Part shown: one piece after another, positions 51,473 through 59,559 of the stretch | Position numbering within the stretch: the stretch's first letter is position 1 | Layout: every line of letters begins with the position of its first letter | Assembly: GCA_964621185.1 (NCBI GenBank) | Contig: CAZULM010000006.1 | Location: forward strand, 62,001 to 126,000 | From: M3007 sp964621185 | GTDB taxonomy: Bacteria > Bacteroidota > Bacteroidia > Chitinophagales > Saprospiraceae | Length of the DNA stretch: 64,000 nt | Reading direction: 5' to 3' | Position numbers and translations under genes: made by a program | The notes under the pieces: model-generated | The model's database searches: none | What the model saw: the letters and a program-made list of their open reading frames with translations, nothing else | What the model was told of the DNA's origin: nothing

Positions 51473-52507
51473 ATGGATCGCAAAACGCTTATCATATTGA
51501 CAGCACTGTTAGTGGCAGGAACCGCTGTTTGGTTTTTCTCCTCGAAAAAAGACGCCGGCTCAAACCCGTTCGACAACCCCGCCTACCAACAAGACCCCGA
51601 GCTTGCAGCCTTGAATGCGCTGCTGGAAAAGTACCCGGGCAACGACAGCTTGCTGTACCTCCGCGCCCAGGCATACTACAATTTGGAGGCTTTCGATGAA
51701 GCGCTGCTCGACCTGAACGCGGCGATGAAGCGCGACTCCATGCAGCCAGCCTACTACCACTTGCTGGCCGACGTGCTGCTCGATTATGGCCGCCCCAACG
51801 ACTCCAGGCGCGCCATCGAGGTGCTCAAGCTCGCCACCCGGCGCTTTCCAGGCCGCGTCCCCACCTTGTTGAAATTGAGCGAGTTCCAACTCATTGTCAG
51901 GCAACACGGAGACGCGCTGGCCACCCTCGACCAGATACTCCAACGCGACCCGCAAAACGCCGAAGCCTTCTATATGGCAGGCCGCGTCGCGCTCGACAAA
52001 GGCGATACTACCTCCGCCCTGGCCTCGCTGCAAAAATCGGTCAAAATCGACTCCGACAACGGCGATGCGTGGATGTTCCTGGGGCGCATTTACAGCAACC
52101 GCAACAACCCCACCGCCATCCAGTGCTTCGACAACGCTTTGCGACTCGACTCGACTGATCTCGAAGCCAGGGAGTTCAAGGGCGCGTTTTACAAAAGGCG
52201 GGGCGAATTCGAAACTGCATTCAAGATTTACCGCGACATCATCGTCCGCAACCCTGACTACCCCAACGCCTATTTCGACATGGGTATGATGTACCTCGAA
52301 ATGGATTCTTTGTCGAAAGCATATGCCAGCTTCGACATCGCCACCAAAACCGACCCATTATTTGTCATGGCCTACTACTGGAGGGGCGTTGTTGCCGAAC
52401 AGCAGGGCAATCTCGCCGCAGCACTCGCCGACTACAAACAGGCTTACGGGATGTCGCCGGGGTATAAGGAAGCAAAGGAGGCGAAGGAGCGGTTGGAGAG
52501 GAAATAA
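51473..52507 (+). CDS. TPR-repeat protein with N-terminal membrane anchor
   Basis: A 344-residue protein. I start it at MDRKTLIILTALLVAGTAVWFF, an uncleaved signal-anchor helix. About eight tetratricopeptide repeats fill the rest: SLLYLRAQAYYNLEAFDEALLDLNAAMKRD, PAYYHLLADVLLDYGRPNDSRRAIEVLKLA, AEAFYMAGRVALDKGDTTSALASLQKSVKID, GDAWMFLGRIYSNRNNPTAIQCFDNALRLD, PNAYFDMGMMYLEMDSLSKAYASFDIATKTD, VMAYYWRGVVAEQQGNLAAALADYKQAYGM. TPRs are protein-binding scaffolds. The anchor places this one in the periplasm. No partner is adjacent apart from the OmpA-like gene downstream on the same strand. Confidence 0.85.
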   Translation: MDRKTLIILTALLVAGTAVWFFSSKKDAGSNPFDNPAYQQDPELAALNALLEKYPGNDSLLYLRAQAYYNLEAFDEALLDLNAAMKRDSMQPAYYHLLADVLLDYGRPNDSRRAIEVLKLATRRFPGRVPTLLKLSEFQLIVRQHGDALATLDQILQRDPQNAEAFYMAGRVALDKGDTTSALASLQKSVKIDSDNGDAWMFLGRIYSNRNNPTAIQCFDNALRLDSTDLEAREFKGAFYKRRGEFETAFKIYRDIIVRNPDYPNAYFDMGMMYLEMDSLSKAYASFDIATKTDPLFVMAYYWRGVVAEQQGNLAAALADYKQAYGMSPGYKEAKEAKERLERK

Positions 52508-52618
52508 AGAGGTTTCAGGTTTCAAGGTTTCAGGGTTACAGTATTTATTTGAAATTTTAATTTTGGTTTCAAAGCAGCCAGAAACCATCAGTATTGAAAT
52601 GCTGGAGCAACAAAATTG

Positions 52619-52753
52619 GCAATATTGACACCTTAGGTAATATACCTCGCGCCGTTGGCTATTGGCTGTTAACTGTTAGCTTATTCACAGTCAATCAAAT
52701 GTTTACGATATTGGCCATGCACAAAACCTGGCGGCGCGAGGTGTCAATAATTG
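52619..52753. repeat. family 1-related palindrome between TPR and OmpA-like genes
   Basis: GGCCATGCACAAAACCTGGC then GGCGCGAGGTGT (52713-52743) is the fourth, diverged family 1 copy. Here it lies inside an inverted repeat, with ACCTCGCGCCG (52640-52650) and AATATTGACACCT (52620-52632) matching its right end. An outer pair GGTTTCAGGTTTC / GAACCTGAAACC closes the gap 52508-52822, which holds no gene. Confidence 0.6.
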
Positions 52754-52822
52754 ATTGCCTGGTCAAAAACACCAAGCTCCCAACCAATAATGTGAACCTG
52801 AAACCTGAAACCCTTTTTTCAA

Positions 52823-53968
52823 ATGCGTTTCTTCTTTTCTGCGTTTTTCCTGATTTCCGGCATGTATGGCGATGCCCAAAACCTCGTGTTCAACCCTTCG
52901 TTCGAAGAATTGAAGCCCCGCGCCATTATCGTAGCCTGCGAGTTCATGCAGTATTCCACCTATTTCGACGAAAAAGTCAGGTTTTGGACTACCTCCAGGG
53001 ATATGACCCCCGATCTGCTCAGGGCTGCTGAAAATTGCCCTTGGTTACCGCAGGCGCACACAGGCGAGCAATGCCTGGGCATCATCAACTACCTCCCTGC
53101 CAACGACATCGGCGAGCGGGAGGATTACCGCGAAACGGTTCGCGGCAGGCTCCGGCAGCCCTTGAAGCCGGGAGAGCGGTACAAGGTGGAGTGCTGGGTG
53201 CGGGAAGAGGACAATATCATACGGGAGCACCTGGCCAAGGTCTATTTGCCAAGCACTCCGGTTGTCCCTGCCAAAGCGGGCAATTTGGGCTTCTATTTTT
53301 ACGTGAGGAACCCCTTGTACGCCCCGGTGCCTCAAGTGAACTTTACGGATGTTATCGAAACCAATGGCGCTTGGGTGAAGCTTTCCGCAGAATTTGTGCC
53401 CGACGAGCCGTTCGAGTATTTCATCATGGGCAATTTTTTTCCCTTTCGGCTCACGGCCACGAACTTGTCGGCGGAACAAAACAGGGATGTGGAGCTCAAA
53501 AACGGCAAGATTCCGTACAGCATCGACAAGGTGAAACGGGCTGCTTACCTCTGCATCGACGACATATCGGTGGAGCTGGCAGCCGGGCCGCCCAACCTGG
53601 AGCGCTCGCTTTTGGTGGAGCGGAAATTTACGTTCAGCGCGGCTGTATTGTTTGACACGGGCAAATCCGAGCTGCGCAAGGAAGCAGGGCCGGAACTGGA
53701 CTCACTGATCCATTTTCTCCAAAAATACCCCGAAATGCGCATCGGCATCAGCGGCCATACCGACGATGTGGGCAGCGACGAATCCAATCAGGAACTGTCA
53801 GACCGCCGGGCTCGGGCTGTGCAACAATACCTCGTAGAGCACGGCATCGCCGCAACGCGCCTGCGCTACAAAGGCTTCGGGGAAAGCAAGCCCGTGGCCA
53901 GCAACCTGACCGAAGCTGGCAGGCAGGCCAACCGCCGTGTGGAATGCGTGGTGCTGAAATCGGAATAG
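52823..53968 (+). CDS. OmpA-family outer-membrane/peptidoglycan-binding protein
   Basis: A 381-residue protein with signal peptide MRFFFSAFFLISGMYGDAQ. An N-terminal jelly-roll-like domain (NLVFNPSFEELKPRAIIVACEF, CLGIINYLPAND, YKVECWVREEDN, DDISVELA) is followed by an OmpA-like C-terminal domain: FTFSAAVLFDTGKSELRKEAGPELDSLIHFLQKYPEMRIGISGHTDDVGSDESNQELSDRRARAVQQYLVEHGI, then RLRYKGFGESKPVASN and RQANRRVECVVLK. The conserved Asp and Arg residues (TDD, NRRVE) that bind diaminopimelate in peptidoglycan are there. It is anchored to the wall from the outer-membrane side and may link surface machinery. It converges on the next gene, with one base between stops. Confidence 0.9.
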   Translation: MRFFFSAFFLISGMYGDAQNLVFNPSFEELKPRAIIVACEFMQYSTYFDEKVRFWTTSRDMTPDLLRAAENCPWLPQAHTGEQCLGIINYLPANDIGEREDYRETVRGRLRQPLKPGERYKVECWVREEDNIIREHLAKVYLPSTPVVPAKAGNLGFYFYVRNPLYAPVPQVNFTDVIETNGAWVKLSAEFVPDEPFEYFIMGNFFPFRLTATNLSAEQNRDVELKNGKIPYSIDKVKRAAYLCIDDISVELAAGPPNLERSLLVERKFTFSAAVLFDTGKSELRKEAGPELDSLIHFLQKYPEMRIGISGHTDDVGSDESNQELSDRRARAVQQYLVEHGIAATRLRYKGFGESKPVASNLTEAGRQANRRVECVVLKSE

Positions 53969-53969
53969 C

Positions 53970-55460
53970 TCAAAAGCGCAGGAGCACCAGCTTCAGTTTG
54001 TTCCGGAACTCGGAAGGGACGAGGCACTCCGAGGCGTTCAACTGCAGGGCATCGCGGAAGCGCAGGCGCAAGCCCTGGTTTTGGGTGTTCAGGATGCCAT
54101 TCCTGTCGAACTCGCCCACCGGGGAAAGCACGTATTCGGAGCAGGTGTTCTCGTATTTTATCTCGTCGTTGAACAAAAAGCGAAGGTGCTCGGCGTTTTT
54201 CACCAGAAAGTAGGAAGAAAACGTGCCGTCATCGTCTTGCGAGTACTGCTTTTTGTGCAGGGCTGTCTTCCATTGCGGCTTGCCGTCGGGCGAAAAAGCG
54301 ATGGCGTACATGTCGTCAAAGTAATAATCGACGATCATGCGCATGCCGTCGCGGAAAAAACCGCGCCCTGCCGCCGAGCCCCTTTGCACCTCATGGTTGC
54401 GCTCGGCGATGACCAAAGCGCCGCCGTCTTGGCGCAGCACTAATTGGCGCAGTTCGCTGTCGGTGATCCCCCTGGAGTTGTCTTCCACGTCGCGCTGGCG
54501 CAGAACGGACAAAAATTTCTCGTCAAATGCTTCGTAATGGACTACCTGGCTTGTTTTGTTGTTCAGGTCCTGGCTGACAAAAAACGTCCCGTTTGCCCGG
54601 TTGCGGTTCTTTTCGCCCCATAGCCCAACGCCGGTAAGGCGCTTGTTGCGGTTGTCTAATTCAAATTTGGAATCGAGGGTCAGGTATTCTTTCAGCGGGA
54701 TAATGCTGACATCGTCGCCAACGGCGTTGATGTGCAGGACATGAAAGTAATGGTTGTCGCTTTTGGAGCGGCGGTTGTTCTTTTCTGTGATGTAGTACAG
54801 GTCGCCTGTATTGCTCAGCACCATCTGGTTCGGTTCTGGCTCAAAGCGGTCTGCCGGGTCGAGGCCGATCACCTTGTCCCAAAGCACCTGCATTTTGTCC
54901 AGCCTAAAACAGGTAAGCTCTATTTTTTCCCGCTCGGCCGCATTATAAACGATGATGCAGTTGCGGTCGTCGCTTTGCACGATTTCTAAGGAAAGCGGGG
55001 TGAAGATCCGCTCGCCATAAGCCTTCACGGTCATGCTGTCGATCAGGTTGGCGCCGGGGTCGTACTTGTGCACGCGGAGGAAATTGAGCCCGCGCCGCCG
55101 CAGCTTGTGCACCACGGTAAAATCGTTGCGCCCGGGTATGACCGCAACGATCTGGATGCCCCGCCGGTCGAGGTCGTCGAGCTCGCGGCTCCAGGAAAGC
55201 TGCATCTGGTTGTCGTAGGCCTGCACTTCAAATTGGTTGAATTTGTCGCGAAACAACAATATTCGGTCGCGCAACTTGCCAATCAGCTCGTAGCCGTAAT
55301 CGTTGCGGATGCTGAGCGGCTCAGAGATGGTGGCGGTTTGGGCGCTCAGGAAGCTGCAGCACAAGGCGAGGAAAAAACAGAGTGTTGACGGTTTGCCCGC
55401 CACAGCTTTTGCAGATGAGCATGCCAGGTTCATTGTCAAATGAGTAGAGTTGCGTTCCAT
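53970..55460 (-). CDS. secreted protein of unknown function
   Basis: A 496-residue protein. A signal peptide is visible (CFFLALCCSFLSAQ), and the start is ATG 55460 or, giving a shorter leader, ATG 55433. The mature protein has blades of a beta-propeller: RILLFRDKFNQFEVQAYDNQMQLSWSREL, NCIIVYNAAEREKIELTCFRLDKMQVLWDKVIGLD, ALVIAERNHEVQRGSAAGRGFFRDGMRMIVDYYFDDMYAIAFSPDGKPQW. No sorting domain is seen at its end (RNKLKLVLLRF), so it is probably periplasmic or membrane-associated. I do not recognise a family; related hypothetical proteins are common in the group. The gene sits convergent to the OmpA-like gene. Confidence 0.75.
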   Translation of the reverse strand: MERNSTHLTMNLACSSAKAVAGKPSTLCFFLALCCSFLSAQTATISEPLSIRNDYGYELIGKLRDRILLFRDKFNQFEVQAYDNQMQLSWSRELDDLDRRGIQIVAVIPGRNDFTVVHKLRRRGLNFLRVHKYDPGANLIDSMTVKAYGERIFTPLSLEIVQSDDRNCIIVYNAAEREKIELTCFRLDKMQVLWDKVIGLDPADRFEPEPNQMVLSNTGDLYYITEKNNRRSKSDNHYFHVLHINAVGDDVSIIPLKEYLTLDSKFELDNRNKRLTGVGLWGEKNRNRANGTFFVSQDLNNKTSQVVHYEAFDEKFLSVLRQRDVEDNSRGITDSELRQLVLRQDGGALVIAERNHEVQRGSAAGRGFFRDGMRMIVDYYFDDMYAIAFSPDGKPQWKTALHKKQYSQDDDGTFSSYFLVKNAEHLRFLFNDEIKYENTCSEYVLSPVGEFDRNGILNTQNQGLRLRFRDALQLNASECLVPSEFRNKLKLVLLRF

Positions 55461-55658
55461 TCCTTAATTACAATTGGTTCCATTTCTTTGTTGCATTTGA
55501 TTGGGGGATTTTGCCGGAGATATTGCATAAACGAAGCAGTGCCTGCCAATAGTGCTGGGAAACAAATATACAGCCCAAGCGCCTTTCGTTCGGCACTTCA
55601 AAATATTAAGCATAGATGACTTGACCTTCACTCGCCCAGAAAACCATATTTTCGCCCT

Positions 55659-56084
55659 ATGAAAATCCTCATCATCAACGGCCCCAACCTCAACCTTTTG
55701 GGCAAGCGCGAGCCGGAAATATATGGCCACAAAACGTTTGAGGCATATTTCGCGGAATTGCAGGAAATGTTCCCGGAGCTTAGCCTGACGTATTTTCAAA
55801 GCAACCACGAAGGCGCCCTGATCGACAAGCTCCACGAATCCGGCTTTTCTGTTGACGGTATCGTGCTGAACGCGGGCGCATACACCCACACCTCCATTGC
55901 CCTGGCCGATGCCGTTGCGGCCATCAAAGCGCCCGTGATAGAGGTGCATATCAGTAACATACATGCGCGGGAGGCGTTCAGGCATCAGTCGTTTGTCGCC
56001 GAAAAGTGTGCCGGGAGCATCGTCGGCTTGGGCCTCGACGGGTATCGGCTGGCGTTGAACCATTTTGCCAACGCTGTGTATTAA
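55659..56084 (+). CDS. aroQ: 3-dehydroquinate dehydratase, type II
   Basis: A 141-residue AroQ. The N-terminal LIINGPNLNLLGKREPEIYG holds the catalytic Arg and Tyr region. Other family blocks are NHEGALIDKLHE, VLNAGAYTHTSIALADAV and VEVHISNIHAREAFRHQSF (catalytic His). The end CAGSIVGLGLDGYRLAL is standard. It removes water from 3-dehydroquinate to give 3-dehydroshikimate in the shikimate pathway, as a dodecamer in the cytoplasm. The opposite-strand frame over this gene is a shadow. It is followed by the EVE gene, and no other aro gene lies in the window. Confidence 0.97.
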   Translation: MKILIINGPNLNLLGKREPEIYGHKTFEAYFAELQEMFPELSLTYFQSNHEGALIDKLHESGFSVDGIVLNAGAYTHTSIALADAVAAIKAPVIEVHISNIHAREAFRHQSFVAEKCAGSIVGLGLDGYRLALNHFANAVY

Positions 56085-56106
56085 ATACCATAAAACAAAA
56101 GACACC

Positions 56107-56520
56107 GTGAATTATTGGCTTGTAAAATCAGAACCCGACGTTTATAGCTTCGACCAACTGACAAAAGATGGCCGCACCCGCTGGGACGGTGTGCGCAACT
56201 ACCAGGCCCGTAACAACCTCCGCGCCATGCAGCAGGGCGATATATGCCTGTACTACCACTCCAACATCGGCTTAGAGGTGGTGGGCATCGCTCGGGTGGC
56301 GAAAGAGCATTTCCCTGACCCTACTGCTGAGAAGGGCGACTGGTCGGCGGTGGAGCTGGAGCCCGTCAAGCTATTCGCACGCCCGGTGCCGCTCTCGGAA
56401 ATCAAGGCAAACCCCGGCTTGCAGGATCTTTTGCTCGTTCGGAACGGACGTTTGTCGGTAATGCCCGTCACTTCTGCCGAATTTTCCACCCTGCTTGCCC
56501 TTGGCGGCACCGAACTTTGA
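56107..56520 (+). CDS. EVE-domain protein
   Basis: A 137-residue EVE protein, a PUA-like fold. The start is the GTG at 56107, giving MNYWLVKSEPDVYSFDQLTKDGRTRWDGVRNYQARNNLRAM, the family's first motif. GDICLYYHSNIGLEVVGIARVAKEHFPDPTA continues it and the protein ends in VMPVTSAEFSTLLALGG. EVE domains bind modified nucleotides (methylated cytosines or other base changes in DNA or RNA). Some act in defence, but stand-alone genes like this one are widespread and often housekeeping. It lies 22 bases after aroQ and 4 before the membrane protein gene, so the three are probably one transcript. Confidence 0.93.
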   Translation: MNYWLVKSEPDVYSFDQLTKDGRTRWDGVRNYQARNNLRAMQQGDICLYYHSNIGLEVVGIARVAKEHFPDPTAEKGDWSAVELEPVKLFARPVPLSEIKANPGLQDLLLVRNGRLSVMPVTSAEFSTLLALGGTEL

Positions 56521-56524
56521 GCCC

Positions 56525-57040
56525 ATGATGTACCGATATTCTTCTCACGGGGGTTCTATGGGGCGTGTGCCAGGCGGCGGCTTAGGCTGTTTGCTGGGCT
56601 TGGCCCTGCTCATCTTTGGTGCGTATTATGCCATAAAAGGCTTGTACTACGTGCTGTACTGGGCAGCCCCGGCTTTGGTGGTGCTTACCCTCATCATCAA
56701 TTGGCGGGTGATCCCCGATACCTTGAAAAACTGGCTCAAGACCTTAGAGACCAACCCGGTCAGCGGACTTGTCTTGGCGGCTTTCGCGGTGCTGGCGTTC
56801 CCTTTTTTTACCCTCTGGCTTTTCCTGAAAGCGCTGGGCTACCGGAAGCTGGAAAAAATGAAACGGGAATACGGCAGCTATGAGCCACCCAAGGACGAGT
56901 TCGTGGATTTTGAGGAAATTGAAAGCAGCCCCTTGGGCAAGGCGCCAGAACCCGAGATACTGGATGCGCCCGAAAAAAAGGAAACCCCAAAAGCCAAAAA
57001 AGAGGAGAACCCTTACGACGGGTTTTTTGGTGCACAATAG
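56525..57040 (+). CDS. small membrane protein with charged C-terminal tail
   Basis: A 171-residue protein. It opens MMYRYSSHGGSMGRVPGGG, then has three membrane helices: LGCLLGLALLIFGAYYAIKGLYYVLYW, APALVVLTLIINW and GLVLAAFAVLAFPFFTLWLFLKAL. A cytoplasmic tail of about 60 residues rich in Glu, Lys and Pro follows (KPEPEILDAPEKKETPKAKKEENPYDGFFG). I do not recognise a named family; similar proteins accompany EVE/aroQ genes in the group. The start at 56525 is preferred to the 56495 frame because it overlaps least with the EVE gene. Confidence 0.75.
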   Translation: MMYRYSSHGGSMGRVPGGGLGCLLGLALLIFGAYYAIKGLYYVLYWAAPALVVLTLIINWRVIPDTLKNWLKTLETNPVSGLVLAAFAVLAFPFFTLWLFLKALGYRKLEKMKREYGSYEPPKDEFVDFEEIESSPLGKAPEPEILDAPEKKETPKAKKEENPYDGFFGAQ

Positions 57041-57140
57041 CCAAAGCAAAATGGTTGTGAAAATCGAATGCCTGCAATCCATTAAAAATCAACCCTTCAG
57101 TATCCATCAATCCTTCAAATCCACCCAAATCCGGGTATAA
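57037..57140. repeat. dispersed repeat family 2, inverse copy upstream of the cyclase
   Basis: Read on the plus strand it contains ATAGCCAAAGC, GGTTGTGAAAATCG, TCAATCCTTCAAATCCACCC and CCGGGTATAA. This is the inverse of 22059-22163. It precedes the TTG start of the cyclase by about 47 bases, as the related copies precede the propeller lipoprotein and bamA. Confidence 0.65.
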
Positions 57141-57186
57141 GTTCCAGAATTCTCCCGTTCTTTGGCTTCGATACAGCCAATATCCC

Positions 57187-59559
57187 TTGAAAAAATACAT
57201 TTTCCTCCCGATCCTCCTGCTTTTTGCTTTCAGCGCGCTGCAAGGCCAGCACCCCGACGACATTGAGCGAAATACCGAGGAGGTGGACAACACCCTGGAA
57301 CGGGCTAAGCAGGCGGATGGGGATACCGAAAAAGAAGCGCTGGCCACACAAAGCCTTTCCCTGGCGCGAAGCTTGCGGTACGACGGCGGTATTGTCAGGG
57401 CTTCGGTCATGCTGGGCGAAATTTATGCCCGCACCGGTAAAACATCGGAGGCGCTTCAACACTATTTGGAAGCAGAAGCTAAAGTGGAGGCTTCGGGAAA
57501 CAAAGCCGCTTTGCTGGGCATCCGCGCCGCACTGGGCGATATCTTTTTTCGGGAAAAACTGTACAGCACCGCCCGCCGCTACTACGACGAAGTGCTGCGC
57601 CAGAAGCCCCTGGACTACATAACCAGGGAAAAAGCCGCCGATGCCAGCCTGTACGACATGCGATTCGACAGTGCCGAGATATTTTACAAAAGCCTGATAA
57701 TCAAGTACAAAGCTGAGGGAAATTACCCTCGATTGGTAAAGATTTACCAAAAGCTCGCCCGCGCATACGACGAAAACGGCGATGCGGGCAAAAGCCTGTA
57801 CTATTACCTGCCCATTCAAGACATCATCGAAAAATCGGGCACTACACAGGAACAGTCGCTGCTGTACAACAACCTGGGCCGGCAATATGCAGCCCTGAAG
57901 GATTATCAAAAAGCCCTCGAATATTTCCGGAAAAGCGAGCTGCAATGCAAGTTCATCCCCTGCGATTACCCGGAAGTGCTGTGGGCCAACATCGGCATCG
58001 CGCTGCACAACACGGGCAATTCAAAAGAAGGCATCAACTACCTGCTCAAAGCCCGGGCCTTGCTCGCCGGCCGAAAAGATATTGTCGCCTTGGCCAACCT
58101 CGAACACTTGCTCGCAAGCGTCTATTTCAGCAACAAAGACCTGTATAACGCCCTGTCGCACAACGAATCCGCCATAAAATTTGCCATAGAAAGCAAACAA
58201 GCACGGATACTGGAAAAAGCCTACGAAACCGCCGCCGATATATACCACGACCTCTACGATTTTGAGAAGGCTTTTGAAAATTACAAAGCCTATTTGAATA
58301 TCCGGAATGCCATACAGAAGGAGGAAAACGACAAGGTGGAGCGCCTCAACCAACAACGCGCCCTGCTCTCGGAGGCGGAAGGGCAGATCAGGTTCCTCAT
58401 TGCCCGCCAGAACTTCAAAGACCTGGAGCTGTCGCAGGTGCAGTTTGAGCGGGAACGGCTCGAGTTGATGAACAAGAACCTGGAGCTTGAGGCCCGCCGG
58501 AAGGAGGATGAACTGCGCCTGCTCGAAGCTGAAAAGACGGCAGACCAGGCGAAACTGCGGGAACAAACCTTGGAAGCATTGCGGATCCGGCAGGAACTGC
58601 GCTTGGCTGCACAAAACCTCGATGCCGAGAAACAAGCCCGCCTGATCACCGAGCTCAAGCAGAAAGAAGCCATCGAGCGGGCCCAGAACAACGCCGACAG
58701 CACCCGCAGGGCCCAGGAACTGTTCCGCGTACAGCAAGAAAAGGGATTTCAGCAGCAGCGCGAAGCAAACTTCCGCGCTTTTGTAAAATGGCTGGGCGGC
58801 TTGCTCACCGTCATCCTCGCCATGCTCGGCGTGGGCCTGTGGCTGGCGCGGCGGGCCAGCCGCCGCCTGAAAACCCAAAACCTGAAAATCCAGAACCAGA
58901 ACTTGCTGATCGAGGAGGAGCGCCGAAAAAGCGACTCCCTTCTGCTCAATATCTTGCCGGAAGAAACAGCCGAGGAGCTCAAAGTCAGCGGCCAGGCCAC
59001 CCCCCGGCACTACGATTCCGCTACCGTGCTTTTCACCGATTTTATCGATTTTACCAAGCTTTCCAGCGAGCTGAGCCCGGTTGAGCTGATCGATGAGCTC
59101 AACGTCTGCTTTTTAGCCTTCGACGAAATCTGCGAGCGCCATGGACTGGAAAAGATCAAGACCATCGGGGATGCCTACATGTGCGCGGGCGGGCTGCCCG
59201 TGCCGAACGAAACCCACCCAACCGACGCGGTGGAAGCAGCAATGGAAATGGTGCAATGGCTGTCGGCAAGAAAGCAGCGCAACCCGAAAGCGCTGCTCAA
59301 TGCCATGCGCGTGGGCATACATACCGGGCCTGTGGTGGCAGGGGTGGTGGGGAAGAACAAATTCGCCTACGATATCTGGGGCGATGCCGTGAACCTCGCG
59401 GCAAGGCTGGAAGCTCACGGCGAATCCGGCCAGATCAATGTGTCGGCCGCGACTGCCGAGGCCATCAGGCACCGCTACCAAACAAAATACCGGGGCGCCA
59501 TCCCTGTGCACAACAAGGGCATGGTCGATATGTATTTCGTGGTGAAAAAGCCCGACTAA
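57187..59559 (+). CDS. class III adenylate cyclase with periplasmic TPR sensor
   Basis: A 790-residue protein, starting at TTG 57187 (LKKYIFLPILLLFAFSALQGQ, a signal peptide). About 370 residues of TPR repeats follow (ALQHYLEAEAKVEASGNKAALLGIRAALGDIFF, LYNNLGRQYAALKDYQKALEYFRKSE). Then come a long coiled coil (about 390-530), one membrane helix (WLGGLLTVILAMLGVGLWLA) and a cytoplasmic cyclase domain. Metal-binding Asp618 (LFTDFIDFTKL) and Asp662 (TIGDAYM) are present, together with the substrate-specifying Lys658 and Asp729 (YDIWGDAVNLAARLE), which fit ATP rather than GTP. The product is therefore predicted to be cAMP, made on the inner face in response to periplasmic binding. It has a family 2 repeat in the leader. 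Confidence 0.93.
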   Translation: MKKYIFLPILLLFAFSALQGQHPDDIERNTEEVDNTLERAKQADGDTEKEALATQSLSLARSLRYDGGIVRASVMLGEIYARTGKTSEALQHYLEAEAKVEASGNKAALLGIRAALGDIFFREKLYSTARRYYDEVLRQKPLDYITREKAADASLYDMRFDSAEIFYKSLIIKYKAEGNYPRLVKIYQKLARAYDENGDAGKSLYYYLPIQDIIEKSGTTQEQSLLYNNLGRQYAALKDYQKALEYFRKSELQCKFIPCDYPEVLWANIGIALHNTGNSKEGINYLLKARALLAGRKDIVALANLEHLLASVYFSNKDLYNALSHNESAIKFAIESKQARILEKAYETAADIYHDLYDFEKAFENYKAYLNIRNAIQKEENDKVERLNQQRALLSEAEGQIRFLIARQNFKDLELSQVQFERERLELMNKNLELEARRKEDELRLLEAEKTADQAKLREQTLEALRIRQELRLAAQNLDAEKQARLITELKQKEAIERAQNNADSTRRAQELFRVQQEKGFQQQREANFRAFVKWLGGLLTVILAMLGVGLWLARRASRRLKTQNLKIQNQNLLIEEERRKSDSLLLNILPEETAEELKVSGQATPRHYDSATVLFTDFIDFTKLSSELSPVELIDELNVCFLAFDEICERHGLEKIKTIGDAYMCAGGLPVPNETHPTDAVEAAMEMVQWLSARKQRNPKALLNAMRVGIHTGPVVAGVVGKNKFAYDIWGDAVNLAARLEAHGESGQINVSAATAEAIRHRYQTKYRGAIPVHNKGMVDMYFVVKKPD

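Noticed and set aside
55464..56105. 213-codon minus-strand frame over aroQ
   Set aside because: Lies antisense to an unmistakable AroQ gene and has no recognisable features.
57115..58008. 297-codon minus-strand frame over the 5' part of the cyclase gene
   Set aside because: Antisense to the TPR region of the cyclase, without coding features.
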